Assembly: GCF_001641615.1 (NCBI RefSeq)
Contig: NZ_LRRU01000014.1
Coordinates: 62,001 to 126,000 of the forward strand
Direction of reading: 5' to 3'
Origin: Pseudoalteromonas gelatinilytica
GTDB lineage: Bacteria; Pseudomonadota; Gammaproteobacteria; Enterobacterales; Alteromonadaceae
Length of the DNA stretch: 64,000 nucleotides
Below, one piece after another: positions 14,698-24,400 of the stretch; positions within the stretch are counted from its first letter, which is position 1; each line of letters begins with the position of its first letter. The position numbers were made by a program, and so were the translations under genes. The notes under the pieces were generated by a model, which did no database searches, was not told the origin of the DNA, and saw only the letters and a program-made list of their open reading frames with translations.

Positions 14698-16799
14698 GCT
14701 TGTTCTCCTTGGTTTGTATGCGCTTTGCCTTCATCTAATACATAGTCAGCTGCTGCTATATTATTTTTCCAGTGAATAGCAAATAGCTCGTAATCTTCTT
14801 GCTCTTCTTTGGTTAATGCCGCATATGCCTCTAGTTTCTGCGTTGCTTCTTTTTTTATTATTTGCCAATTGACCTTGTGGCGTTTGGTAATGATTTTACT
14901 ACCACAATACACACAGCCACTAGGGATTCCTGCTCCTTTTATCTTGCAAGCTTCTCCCGCAGTGCAGTACCCCGTAGGTAAGCCACGTATGTTTTTAATA
15001 TTTTTGACGAGAAATTTTTTCAGTTCTTCAATTGAACTGAAATGGATCTGCTTAATCACAGTCGAATCTTTACTTTGACTATCAGTAATACCTATTATCA
15101 GATCTTTAGATGTTTTATTAATTTGCTCACCAGCACCACCTTTAAGTGATTGTGACTCGGCTTCATCTATTAACTCTTCTGCAACACGGTCAATTAAAAT
15201 CTCATTAAACTCTTCAGTAGTTTTAATTAAAGTTGTTGAGGCCAAAAATGCTCTTCGAGTATAAACAAACGTCATTAGGCTAGTTAAATGTTTAAATTGA
15301 TATCTAATATCATCAAGCTCACCTAATTTATTGGCAATGACAAAGTAGGCCAACGTATGTCGAAACATGTGAGCGGTTAATCTAAACGTATCGCCTTCTT
15401 CGTATGGGACACCTCTATTCTCTCCTCTAACTTCTTTGTAGTTAGATTCAAGGCGTTCAAGCTCTGCTATATCATCATCGTCTAGAGTTAAGTCAAAAAG
15501 CTCAATGTTTTCACTGTTTTTAACCTCAAATTTTGTGAATCGCCCAGCATCGCTAAAACTAACACTACAGCTACTATGTGAAACCCCGAAAAGACGGTTT
15601 CTTTCTAACCCTTCTTTCAAATTGTGTGCTTGACTACTTGTTATATTGGCTCTGCATGAAGAAAGTACAGCTTTTGCCCTTTCTTGCATACCGATCACAT
15701 ATTTTTCGTAAATACCAACACACTCATGTACTTCAGCGTTTGAAAACCATTCCATCTCAACCTTACTGTTGTCGGTTTTGGTCATAATTGCCGTAATGTA
15801 ATAAATATCATCTTTGTAATTGGCACAGCCAACCTTGCATGTAAGTACTTCGTTATATCTCATACCTGTATAGGCCAAGATATTAATGTATGTGGCTAAT
15901 TTTAAATCTTCTAATTCTTCGGATAATTGAATGAATTCCTCTTCATTGGGTAAGTTTCTTACATGTTTTGCTATTAGCTCACCTGTATTCATTTTGGGCG
16001 GTGGTTCAATGGAGCCTTCATGTAAACTATCTATTAAGCGTGCATTTAATTCTAGCCATCGTTCTATCTTATCCTTAGAGTTTTCAACTATTTTTTCTGC
16101 AAACTTCAGAATTTTTTTCATTACTTTAGTAGGAATGACAGGGTGCGAATAAGTGACTGGTCTCGGATGGTGTAACTCGTTTAGTTGGTTAAGCACATTA
16201 ATAAAAACACTACACACCTTAGGGCCAAAAAGACGAAAGCTTCGTTGCACGTCAAATAGTTTAGTAAATGAGTGTGATTGTCTGTAAATAGCTATTTTCC
16301 CGACTTCATATAAATAGTCTTTTATGAGATTCCTAATAACTAAGTCAGATTTGAACTCCAACTCATGAAATGAGTGATAACCTCTTTGTCTTAAGAAGGC
16401 TGCAATTAAATTTAGATACGTTACATCATTTTGAAGTGTAGAGATTTTTAGAGGTTTACCGCCTACAACATCACCATGTGTGAGTTTAATTAGTGAATAA
16501 ATTCGAATTTGATATGCTAATTCATCAACACCTTTAAAATTCACATTTCTTTGCGTTTCTTCATAGCTTATCCAAGTGTCATCGCCAAAGTGAATAGTGC
16601 CATGTTTAGCAATATTCAATGCTCTGTTTTCCCACAAAGCAATCGAATTAAAAGCGCTAGTATCATCAACTTTAAAATCTTCTAACACCTGAACCAAAGG
16701 TTTTATAGTGATTTGACCTGTATGTGTTTTTACAACAGCGATATCAAGTAGTTTTGTTTTAGTTATCTCTTTGGTCATAGCAAACCTGTGTTTTTCCAA
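14694..16799 (-). CDS. Large tyrosine recombinase of the GMT-like module (701 aa)
   Basis: Site-specific recombinase of the tyrosine family. Catalytic residues can be followed in order: Arg in YTGMRYNEVL (about residue 313), Lys in the following strand region, His-x-x-Arg in HMFRHTLAYF (about 477-480), His in FKHLTSLM and the nucleophile Tyr in TFVYTRRAF (about 513). A C-terminal extension of about 190 residues carries a cysteine cluster (YCTAGEACKIKGAGIPSGCV then CGS, about 601-626) that looks zinc-binding. It overlaps the 927-aa gene by 25 bp. By order and size it corresponds to the second integrase of GMT sets (GmtX or GmtZ; I cannot say which) and is the counterpart of Tn554 TnpB. Confidence 0.8.
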   Translation of the reverse strand: MEKHRFAMTKEITKTKLLDIAVVKTHTGQITIKPLVQVLEDFKVDDTSAFNSIALWENRALNIAKHGTIHFGDDTWISYEETQRNVNFKGVDELAYQIRIYSLIKLTHGDVVGGKPLKISTLQNDVTYLNLIAAFLRQRGYHSFHELEFKSDLVIRNLIKDYLYEVGKIAIYRQSHSFTKLFDVQRSFRLFGPKVCSVFINVLNQLNELHHPRPVTYSHPVIPTKVMKKILKFAEKIVENSKDKIERWLELNARLIDSLHEGSIEPPPKMNTGELIAKHVRNLPNEEEFIQLSEELEDLKLATYINILAYTGMRYNEVLTCKVGCANYKDDIYYITAIMTKTDNSKVEMEWFSNAEVHECVGIYEKYVIGMQERAKAVLSSCRANITSSQAHNLKEGLERNRLFGVSHSSCSVSFSDAGRFTKFEVKNSENIELFDLTLDDDDIAELERLESNYKEVRGENRGVPYEEGDTFRLTAHMFRHTLAYFVIANKLGELDDIRYQFKHLTSLMTFVYTRRAFLASTTLIKTTEEFNEILIDRVAEELIDEAESQSLKGGAGEQINKTSKDLIIGITDSQSKDSTVIKQIHFSSIEELKKFLVKNIKNIRGLPTGYCTAGEACKIKGAGIPSGCVYCGSKIITKRHKVNWQIIKKEATQKLEAYAALTKEEQEDYELFAIHWKNNIAAADYVLDEGKAHTNQGEQA

Positions 16800-19558
16800 T
16801 GAGGATGAATACCCTCTGTTCTCAATAATTCTTTTCCATCAATCACAGCTTGAGCATTAAGCTTGGCAATATCAGTTAATATTTCGTTAACTCTATTTTT
16901 CAACTGCTCTATGTTTTCCAGTTGCTCTGTTACAGAGTCAAATGTTGCGGCTGAGTTTTCCATATCAGCAACAACAAAATCCCGGTATGACAAAAGTTTC
17001 CAAACATGCAATGCGTCAGCAACACAGCGATAGAACGGACACCACAAGCATGCGTTAAAGTCGGCACATGCATGCTCGTTTGTATCTCGCTGGTCTAATA
17101 ATTTCCTGTTTTGAGATTCGAATGCCACTACTGCGGATTTATCTTTTGAGTTAATGCATGTGCCATTCGGGACTTTTTTACCGTCTTCTGGTGGAGTCTG
17201 CAAAATGATTACTTTGTCGGTAACATCGCGAACAAAATAGTCTGCCATTGTTTTTGTCGCTCTGTTGATTGTCATTGCAACATCTTTGTTATCTTGCATT
17301 AAATAATGACGCAAGAACGTTTCATAAGAGTGCTTGCCAGCTTTTTGATACCACTTAAATTCTTTGGCAACTTTTCGGTAAATGTAGTTAAGCCCTGATT
17401 TTCTGATCTTTTGCGAATTAAATACGATATCACACCCAAGCTCAGTCAATATCCTATCTATAGTGGTCTTGAAACGTGATGCTGTTAATAATTGAATCTT
17501 TACTTCTCCAATACTATTTACTTTGGGAAAAACAAAAATTCTTTTTGATAGGTTCTCAATAGAAGGGCGGTAAATAGACGTAAGTCTAGTCGCAGCCTTA
17601 ATATCAAATATTACTGGTTCGACAACGTCGCCGTATAAGACGCCTTCTTTTTCTAGATCTTCGGCTTTAATTTCAAATTTATGCCATTGAGTTTGATAAT
17701 TAGCTCGGCGTTTAAATAAACGAAGAGCAGGAGTTTTACTTGAATGTAATGGCGTGTTAAAGAAAAATAAGTCGTCAGTATCAAGCTCTAGCGTAGGAGT
17801 TGAATTCCAACCAGTTTTCAATATGACTTTTGCTGCATAAAGTGTAACTTTGTCTTTAATTGTGAGTAAGGTCTCAGAAAGCCCTTTTTCTATGTAATAT
17901 GCTAATTCTACTACTTCTCTATATGAGTAGAGTTTATCTTGATTCTGAGATAGTTGCTCTTGATGTTGTGCAGTTAATTCGGTGTTGACCGGAAAGCTTT
18001 TAATAGTATCTAGACCATAAAACGATAGTAATTTGTCGATAGCGCTCTGATATTGATTACCAACAAAAACCGACAAATCGCCTTGTTTTGATTTTAGTTG
18101 AATTGCCTCTCTTATAGCCTTTAGTATCTCACAGTTATTTTCAACAAAAGCATGAACCCCATGACTGGCAATAAGCTTCATTTGTTCATCTGTTAATGAT
18201 GATGCATTTTCTTTCAATGCTCTAGCCATACTACCTATGTAACCTTTGAGAGTGACGATACCTATGCTCTCGCCATCAATTCGCTTTGTAAAAACTTTAT
18301 GGTATTCGACTAGGTTTTGATAAAATTTATAGGCATTGTCATATACCCACTCATGCTTCTGCCATTCGGTAGTGTCACTTTCTTTAAGGTAATAGCCCAA
18401 TGAGTAGGGTAATAAACTTTCCTTTGCGATTTTTTCACCCGTAACAAAGTGGTAAAGGTCCAATGCAGCGTTTAGTAGCAGTAAAAACTGCTGGTTATTT
18501 TGAGTTTCTTCTTGGTAATGCTTATAAAGGTATTTAAATCCCTGAAGGCCATTTTCTGCAAACCCTTGAATTCCACGCTCACTAAGCAGCTTAATTATTG
18601 GTGATGCTACGCTACCAGCACTATTCAACCACCTTGGAAATGATAAAGTTGAGGATCTAACTCTTGTTGTATTAGCTTCCGAAGCGCTTGCTATCTGATT
18701 TTTCAAAAAAGCATCAACTTCATTGCCAAATTTGGATGATATGCTTTGTGCATACCCTATTACTTCGGCTTCAGTTTTAAATTGATTGACTCTAGCTTTA
18801 CCCCACACATCGGGTAGTATAAATTTTAAAAAAGTACGGAAGTTGTGATTGCATATAAATGATGAAACGAATTCCCTATCCTGTAATGTTGCCAATAATG
18901 GCAGTTTGACGCGTTCAGTATTCTTAAAAGTATCATGTAGACAAAGATTTATAATAGCTGTCGCAGTTTTGAGGATATTGTCCCCAATAGAAGAATCTTT
19001 GAGGCTTAATTCTGGAAGGACGAGATAGTCCAGATATTTATTTAGTAATTTACGAATCTCTTTTACTTGATGGAATTCAAGTTCGAATAATTTAGTTATG
19101 TCGATTGAAGTAGCCCCATTTACTAGCCTAAAAGGAGCGTTGATAGCGTTATCATAAAAATGAAACTTAGCTAAGTTTTCTAAGGCTTCTTCTATACGAG
19201 TAGCATAACTAGGTAGCTTGACATCATTTATTTCATTAATGCAAAAGTATTCCAGTTCTTGCCAAATTTCAAAGTCTGATAGAGCATTTAATCCCGAAGT
19301 TTGAATTGATGTCGCAGTATCTGTACTAACCTTATTAAGGGCTAGAGGAAGAGTGTGTTGTAAACTGACACAAGCATTCCGCAAGCGACTCATTGAAATA
19401 GCAGTGTCGTCATCTGCGCTAATATTGTTTTCTTTGTCATATGCCCTGTTAAATAAAACGTCTAACTGTTTGGCTAGAACAATTGAATGAGGTTTAAATC
19501 TAGCAGGAATACGATTGGACTTCCGCGTTTTAACTTGCTGCTGCATCTTCAGCCTCAC
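16775..19558 (-). CDS. 927-aa protein of the GMT-like recombination module (VPA1269-like)
   Basis: This very large protein overlaps its neighbours by 25 and 29 bp, so it is an integral part of the module. I do not see a clean Arg...His-x-x-Arg...Tyr set. A region near residues 720-790 (IRKSGLNYIYRKVAKEF ... THYLMQDNKDV-like stretch ... ADYFVRDV) has the general look of a degenerate recombinase C-domain. A cysteine cluster (HACADFNACLWCPFYRCVAD, about residues 840-860) resembles that of the 701-aa partner. Size and gene order match the large component of GMT integrase sets. Probably a structural or regulatory subunit of the integration complex; catalytic activity is doubtful from sequence. Confidence 0.68.
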   Translation of the reverse strand: MRLKMQQQVKTRKSNRIPARFKPHSIVLAKQLDVLFNRAYDKENNISADDDTAISMSRLRNACVSLQHTLPLALNKVSTDTATSIQTSGLNALSDFEIWQELEYFCINEINDVKLPSYATRIEEALENLAKFHFYDNAINAPFRLVNGATSIDITKLFELEFHQVKEIRKLLNKYLDYLVLPELSLKDSSIGDNILKTATAIINLCLHDTFKNTERVKLPLLATLQDREFVSSFICNHNFRTFLKFILPDVWGKARVNQFKTEAEVIGYAQSISSKFGNEVDAFLKNQIASASEANTTRVRSSTLSFPRWLNSAGSVASPIIKLLSERGIQGFAENGLQGFKYLYKHYQEETQNNQQFLLLLNAALDLYHFVTGEKIAKESLLPYSLGYYLKESDTTEWQKHEWVYDNAYKFYQNLVEYHKVFTKRIDGESIGIVTLKGYIGSMARALKENASSLTDEQMKLIASHGVHAFVENNCEILKAIREAIQLKSKQGDLSVFVGNQYQSAIDKLLSFYGLDTIKSFPVNTELTAQHQEQLSQNQDKLYSYREVVELAYYIEKGLSETLLTIKDKVTLYAAKVILKTGWNSTPTLELDTDDLFFFNTPLHSSKTPALRLFKRRANYQTQWHKFEIKAEDLEKEGVLYGDVVEPVIFDIKAATRLTSIYRPSIENLSKRIFVFPKVNSIGEVKIQLLTASRFKTTIDRILTELGCDIVFNSQKIRKSGLNYIYRKVAKEFKWYQKAGKHSYETFLRHYLMQDNKDVAMTINRATKTMADYFVRDVTDKVIILQTPPEDGKKVPNGTCINSKDKSAVVAFESQNRKLLDQRDTNEHACADFNACLWCPFYRCVADALHVWKLLSYRDFVVADMENSAATFDSVTEQLENIEQLKNRVNEILTDIAKLNAQAVIDGKELLRTEGIHPHWKNTGLL

Positions 19559-21020
19559 GCATCAGTAATTCGTCAACATCACCGTAGATATCTTTCACCC
19601 ACTCTGACATTGCTCCGTATGCATCCACTGCTACACTTTTGGCAAAGTCGATGTAACGTTTGGTTGTTTTAAAACTTTCGTGACTCATCAAGGTCATTAG
19701 TGTCTGTCTGATGGAACTCTCCGATTCACCTTTGTCAATTAGGTATTTAGCGACATAAGTAGCAAAGGTAGCGCGTAAGTCATGGAATGTGCGTAATAGT
19801 ATTTCTAATCCCTGCTTCCTTTGTTCTTTTCTAACTATGGAAATAGTATTCCCCGGTGTATCTTCGCTTATCCGCGATCCTGAACTATTCATAAACAAAG
19901 GAAGCGGATGTTCACTATTGTCCATACCATGATTAGTCTCATGTTTGGTACGTCGCTTCATATTTTGAATTGTCAAAGTGTGATTGTACAAAAGCTTCAT
20001 TAGAACTCGCGCTATTGTTAATCTCACTGGCTTATGTCCTTTTCGTACAATGTTCAATTTTGGAATACGTTTCTCGTTTTCTTTTTCATCAGGATCAAAA
20101 AGGTCTTTCTGGTCGATGGCTGAAATCTCAAAAGAACGAAGTCCACCTAGCAAAGCACATTGCAAATAAAGCTTATAAGTCTCTTTTTGAGCCGTATCCG
20201 TCTCCAGCAACTGTTTAAGTTCTTTTGGAGAATATGGTTGTAGATCTTTTTCGGGTGAGTCTTCCTTTTGTTTCAATGTATTTGGAATGCTCAAATTACT
20301 AACCCACTTCCATAAGCCTCCAGAACGTGTGTTGCTAGTAGGTAATTGAAACAATGAACTTACACTTGATTTAGCTTTCGATTTAATACGTACCTGTTTG
20401 TATTCAAGTGAGAAGGGGAGGCTATCTATAGCCCCGCGCTTATGGCTCCATCTATAGAATGCTTTAACAGCTCTAATTCGTTCTTGAGCGCTGTTAAAGC
20501 TTATGCGTTTAGACTTATCTTTGGTTTCGACTCTTTCACATAAATGTTTGTGATATCTCCACACAGGTAACCTAGAAATATCATCATCTACAGATTGTTT
20601 TGAAAGTGGTGCAGTTATTACTTCAAAATAGGATGCATCATCTTTATCCAACCAATCTAAGAAAGCTTTTAAGTGCTTAGCTATACTGCAAACAGACTTA
20701 ACATCTAATGGCTTTCCCGGTTGGCTGGCATGATAAGCGTCACTAAAAGCCTCATTGTCTATTTGATTCTTTTTGAGACTGAAATGACCTTCAAAGCGGT
20801 GCATTAAAAATAAGTTCATTTCTTGGCATTCGGTGAAGCGAGTCGGGTGATATAGCACTGGAAAATTAGGTTCTATTTTATCGTGCCTATATGAGTGAGT
20901 TCTGATGCCTTTTTCAGTCTTAATAGGTTGCCCTGATTTATCGAGGTGAAAAGACATTCCTTTTCCAAAGTTGACTGATGCTTTAATTATTTTAGTTTTT
21001 GTTGTATTTCGAAGTATCAT
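19530..21020 (-). CDS. gmtY: Tyrosine recombinase, GmtY-like, first gene of the island integration module
   Basis: This 496-aa tyrosine recombinase has the complete catalytic set: Arg in LGGLRSFEIS (about residue 294), Lys in VRKGHKPV, His-x-x-Arg in FHDLRATFAT (about 411-414), His in LMSHESFKT (about 446) and Tyr in KRYIDFAKS (about 456). The N-terminal half holds a SAM-like core-binding domain (about 100-230, HLKAFLDWLDKDD and RIRAVKAFYRWSHKRG). It lies closest to the island edge and reads away from it, about 75-90 bp from the phoH junction. It is the likely catalytic integrase. The gmtY name is given by analogy of size, order and partners to GMT islands and needs a profile match. Confidence 0.78.
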   Translation of the reverse strand: MILRNTTKTKIIKASVNFGKGMSFHLDKSGQPIKTEKGIRTHSYRHDKIEPNFPVLYHPTRFTECQEMNLFLMHRFEGHFSLKKNQIDNEAFSDAYHASQPGKPLDVKSVCSIAKHLKAFLDWLDKDDASYFEVITAPLSKQSVDDDISRLPVWRYHKHLCERVETKDKSKRISFNSAQERIRAVKAFYRWSHKRGAIDSLPFSLEYKQVRIKSKAKSSVSSLFQLPTSNTRSGGLWKWVSNLSIPNTLKQKEDSPEKDLQPYSPKELKQLLETDTAQKETYKLYLQCALLGGLRSFEISAIDQKDLFDPDEKENEKRIPKLNIVRKGHKPVRLTIARVLMKLLYNHTLTIQNMKRRTKHETNHGMDNSEHPLPLFMNSSGSRISEDTPGNTISIVRKEQRKQGLEILLRTFHDLRATFATYVAKYLIDKGESESSIRQTLMTLMSHESFKTTKRYIDFAKSVAVDAYGAMSEWVKDIYGDVDELLMREAEDAAAS

Positions 21021-21096
21021 TTTCGTTCACCTTTGATTCTTAGCTAGAGTATGTGTGTAAAAACTTTTTTGTTCAAGTTTATTAAGGGTATGATAG

Positions 21097-21363
21097 TATT
21101 ATATCAATTCGGGGGTGATTTTGGATGAGAGTCAAAACTTAACCGCATCACAGCTGAAGACCATTATTACTCGCTGCGGTGAAGGCACTAAACTCATTTG
21201 CTCAGGTAACCTAGCGCAAATTGATAGTAACTACCTCACGCCTGTGACCTCAGGCTTAACCTATATTGTTGAGCGTTTTAAAGATTTTGAGGGTAGTGCC
21301 ACTGTTAACTTAAACGGTGTAGTACGTAGTCGTTTAGCCAGCTTTGCTGAAGAAAATTTATAA
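21097..21363 (+). pseudogene. phoH: 3' remnant of a phoH-like ATPase gene, cut by the island
   Basis: The frame from about 21,097 to the stop at 21,361 encodes the end of a PhoH-family protein: VILDESQNLTASQLKTIITR (Walker B region), CSGNLAQIDSNYL, SGLTYIVERFKDF and a terminal RSRLASFAEENL. These match the C-terminal part of PhoH2-type ATPases (PIN domain plus PhoH, about 460 aa). The Walker A region and everything before it are absent, and a TAG at 21,094 closes the frame upstream. The boundary at about 21,095-21,112 is thus the island junction. The 5' part is expected at the island's left end outside the window. Confidence 0.85.
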
Positions 21364-21425
21364 CTTGCCAGTATACCTATGCCTCGTTAACCTAGCTGTT
21401 ACCGAGGTAAGGTACTTATAAGCCA

Positions 21426-24400
21426 GTGAATTTTTTACCGTTAAAGCATTACTATCGCTCTTTAGCAGTGGCACTAATTGTGCCGCTGCTGGTGGCGTTT
21501 TTTTTGTGTTTACACTTATATAATTTAAAACTTGAGCGGGCGATAGAAAGCAGGCAAAACGGTTTTAATAATATCTCAGCTCAACTTAGCCATGCGATGA
21601 GTGCCGCAGATGGCCTCATTGACACCATGTTTAAACTCTACGAGCAGCCACTTTCTTATGATTTTGATCCTAGTTGGGCACGTAATGTGAACCAGTTTGA
21701 TCATTATTACTATCAAACCGTTGGTGATGGAGTGGGCGAGATAGTCGGGCAAGGTAAGTTTGCCTCAACCGCTTATGCAATTAATCAATGGCGACGAGTA
21801 ATTGCCCTTGGCCCGTCTTTTAATACCACGCTGTCACTTATTCAATCTTTAGAAGCGGTTGCTTATGTTAATGAGCAAGGCTTTGTTTATATTAAGCGCC
21901 GTAACACAGCAAAAAGTGAATTTTTGACCAGTGTGCTAGATAACAAGTTTCGGCCTCTATTAGTGAATAGCAACAAGCTTGCTTCGAGCCCCGTGTTGAC
22001 TATTAATGGCCATGCCTACTTTGCAATTGGTAAGCAACGAGCAGCCAATAGTCGTGATTACATCGTGTTGATTTATGACCTTGAAGCAATTTCTAGTTGG
22101 TTAAAAAAAATATCGCCTAACTATGGTGAGTATATTTTTATCAACCAAGATAACCAAGTTATAGCCAGCTCAAAGACACAACTTAACACTGCCGTCAGTG
22201 CTAGCGAACATTGGCCTAATGTCGCTGTAGATATGCGCAAAAATAACCACAGTCATTTAGTGCAAGAAGCAACAAACTTACCTATTTACACTCGTTTCTA
22301 TGAATCAAAGCAAGCCCTGAGTGAACCTGTAGGCTACGACATTTTTTTAGAATTCGCATTTTTGAGTGTGTTTTTAGTGATGATGTTCAGCGCTGTTTTT
22401 TGGTTGAGTCAGCGTATTTTTGTAAAACCAATGACGCACTTAATGAATTATCTTGAGCAGCATGATGAAGGCAAACAAGCGTTAGTTCATTATCGTATTC
22501 CAGTTGATTGGCAGCCTTGGTTCAGCCGTGTGAAAAAGGTGTTTAGCCGTAATGAAGAGCTCGTCCAATCTTTACAAGAGGCAAATAAAGCGCTTGATTC
22601 GCAAGTACAGGTAAAGTCAAAACAATTACGCCGTAGTATCGATGCGAAAGAGCGTCACTTAGCGTTATTAAATACCATGCTTAATAACGTACCGGATCTC
22701 ATTTATTTTAAGAATATTGATGGCTCGTTTTTAGGCTGTAATAAGGCGTATGAGCGCTATATTGGTTTGCCACAAGAGAAGCTTGTAGGCCAGCAGTTAT
22801 GTGATATTAGTGATGATAACGGCGAGTTAAATGAGCTTGAAAAACAAGTACTCAAAGACCGCCAAGCTTATCAAAAAAGATTGACCACAGAAGATAACAG
22901 TTATCTATTTAGCATCGTGCCATTTTATAACGAGCATCAGCAGTTTCTTGGCACCATGGCGATTGGTCGTGATATTACCGAGCAGCATAATGCGCTGAAT
23001 GCATTACAAAGCTCCGAAGCAAAATTACGCAGTGCCATGGAATATGCTGCAAATGGGGTGCTGTTGGTATCGCTTGACGATCAGGTGCTGCAAGCAAACA
23101 AAGCGGCACGTAAAATCTTTGCAATTGAAAACGCCAATGATCTTAAATTAATAGACTTATTTGCTGAACAGTCTTATCAGACGTTAAAAAATATCCTGAC
23201 AGAGCTATTGCATGAGAAGAAAAAAGTTTATCACTTTAGTCTTGAACAACAAGAGCAGCAGCGCTGGCTACAAATTAGTGTGTCATTAGTTTGGAATGCT
23301 GAGCAAACACCTGATTACTATGTTGTTCATGTACAGGATGTGACGGATTTAGTAAAAGCAAAAGATGATGCTGAGCGGGCAACATTAGCTAAAAGCCGCT
23401 TTATTGCTAACCTCAGTCATGAAATACGCACACCACTTAATGCTGTATTAGGCTTAATTGATGTTATCGCTTTACAAGGTTTAACACAGCCGCAGCGCAA
23501 CCATGCCGAACAGGCAAAATCAGCGGCCAATAGCTTACTTACTTTACTGAATCGTATGCTCGATTTTGCCCGCGCTGAAAGCTCGCAAGTGCAAATTAAT
23601 AAAGCCCCTTTTAGTGTGCCTGACTTAATCGATTACTGTGAGGGGATTACCGCTCCTTTATGTGCAAATAAAGATATCGAATTTAAAGTTGAATGCGATA
23701 AAAGCATTAGCGATAACTTGATGGGTGATCAGATTTGCTTGCAGCAGGTATTAGCTAATTTACTGACAAACGCAGCCAAATTCACCGAGCAAGGCACAGT
23801 AATATTAAACTTAATGTTGGTAGAAGAGTCAGCTGAGCAGCAACTCATTTGTTTTACTGTTAAAGACACGGGCATTGGTATTAGCAAGGCAGATCAAAGC
23901 CGCTTATTTGATGCATTTACTCAAGGTGATGAATCATTAACGCGCTCTCATCAGGGGGTGGGTCTAGGCTTAGCGATTGTTAAGTACGAAGTTGCGTTAA
24001 TGGGAGGCGAAATTAAACTTGAAAGCGAAAAAGGCAAAGGCAGTGAATTTTGCTTTTGCTTACAGCTTGATAAAGCCGCAGAGCCTGTGAAAAAAGAGCT
24101 GGTTTCACTGCCTTCAAGTACTGACTTATCAGGGCTTTTAGTACTCGCTGTGGATGATAACCCGCTTAATTTAAGCATTATTAAAAGTATTCTAGAGCAA
24201 ATTGATGTCACCGTTGTGTGTGCAAAAAATGGTGAAAAAGGCATTGAGCTGGCAAATAGCTTAAGGCCCGATCTCATTTTTATGGATATTCAGATGCCAG
24301 AGATGGATGGTTGCCAAGCAACGCGTATTATTCGTCAGTCATTCACCAAAGAGCAAATGCCGATTTACGCACTCACTGCACACAGTGAAAGTGAGGATAT

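Larger units (their letters stand above)
1..21100. mobile_element. Right-hand part of an integrated genomic island (metal resistance, Qat defence, GMT-like recombinases)
   Basis: The right edge is placed at about 21,095-21,112, because beyond it the plus strand reads as the C-terminal end of a PhoH-family ATPase with no upstream gene body. Just inside the edge lie four overlapping minus-strand recombination genes, the usual position for an integration module. Cargo reads inward: mercury module, decayed mntP, QatABCD with a resolvase, and a Cd/Zn/Co-type efflux operon that runs off the window. The left edge, where the 5' half of phoH should be, is not visible, so island length and terminal repeats cannot be given. 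That this is one island rather than several nested insertions is an inference. Confidence 0.75.

Noticed and set aside
21115..21363. Short open frame at the island edge as an independent small gene
   Set aside because: Its protein is the C-terminal end of PhoH; starting at GTG 21,115 would be an accident of truncation.
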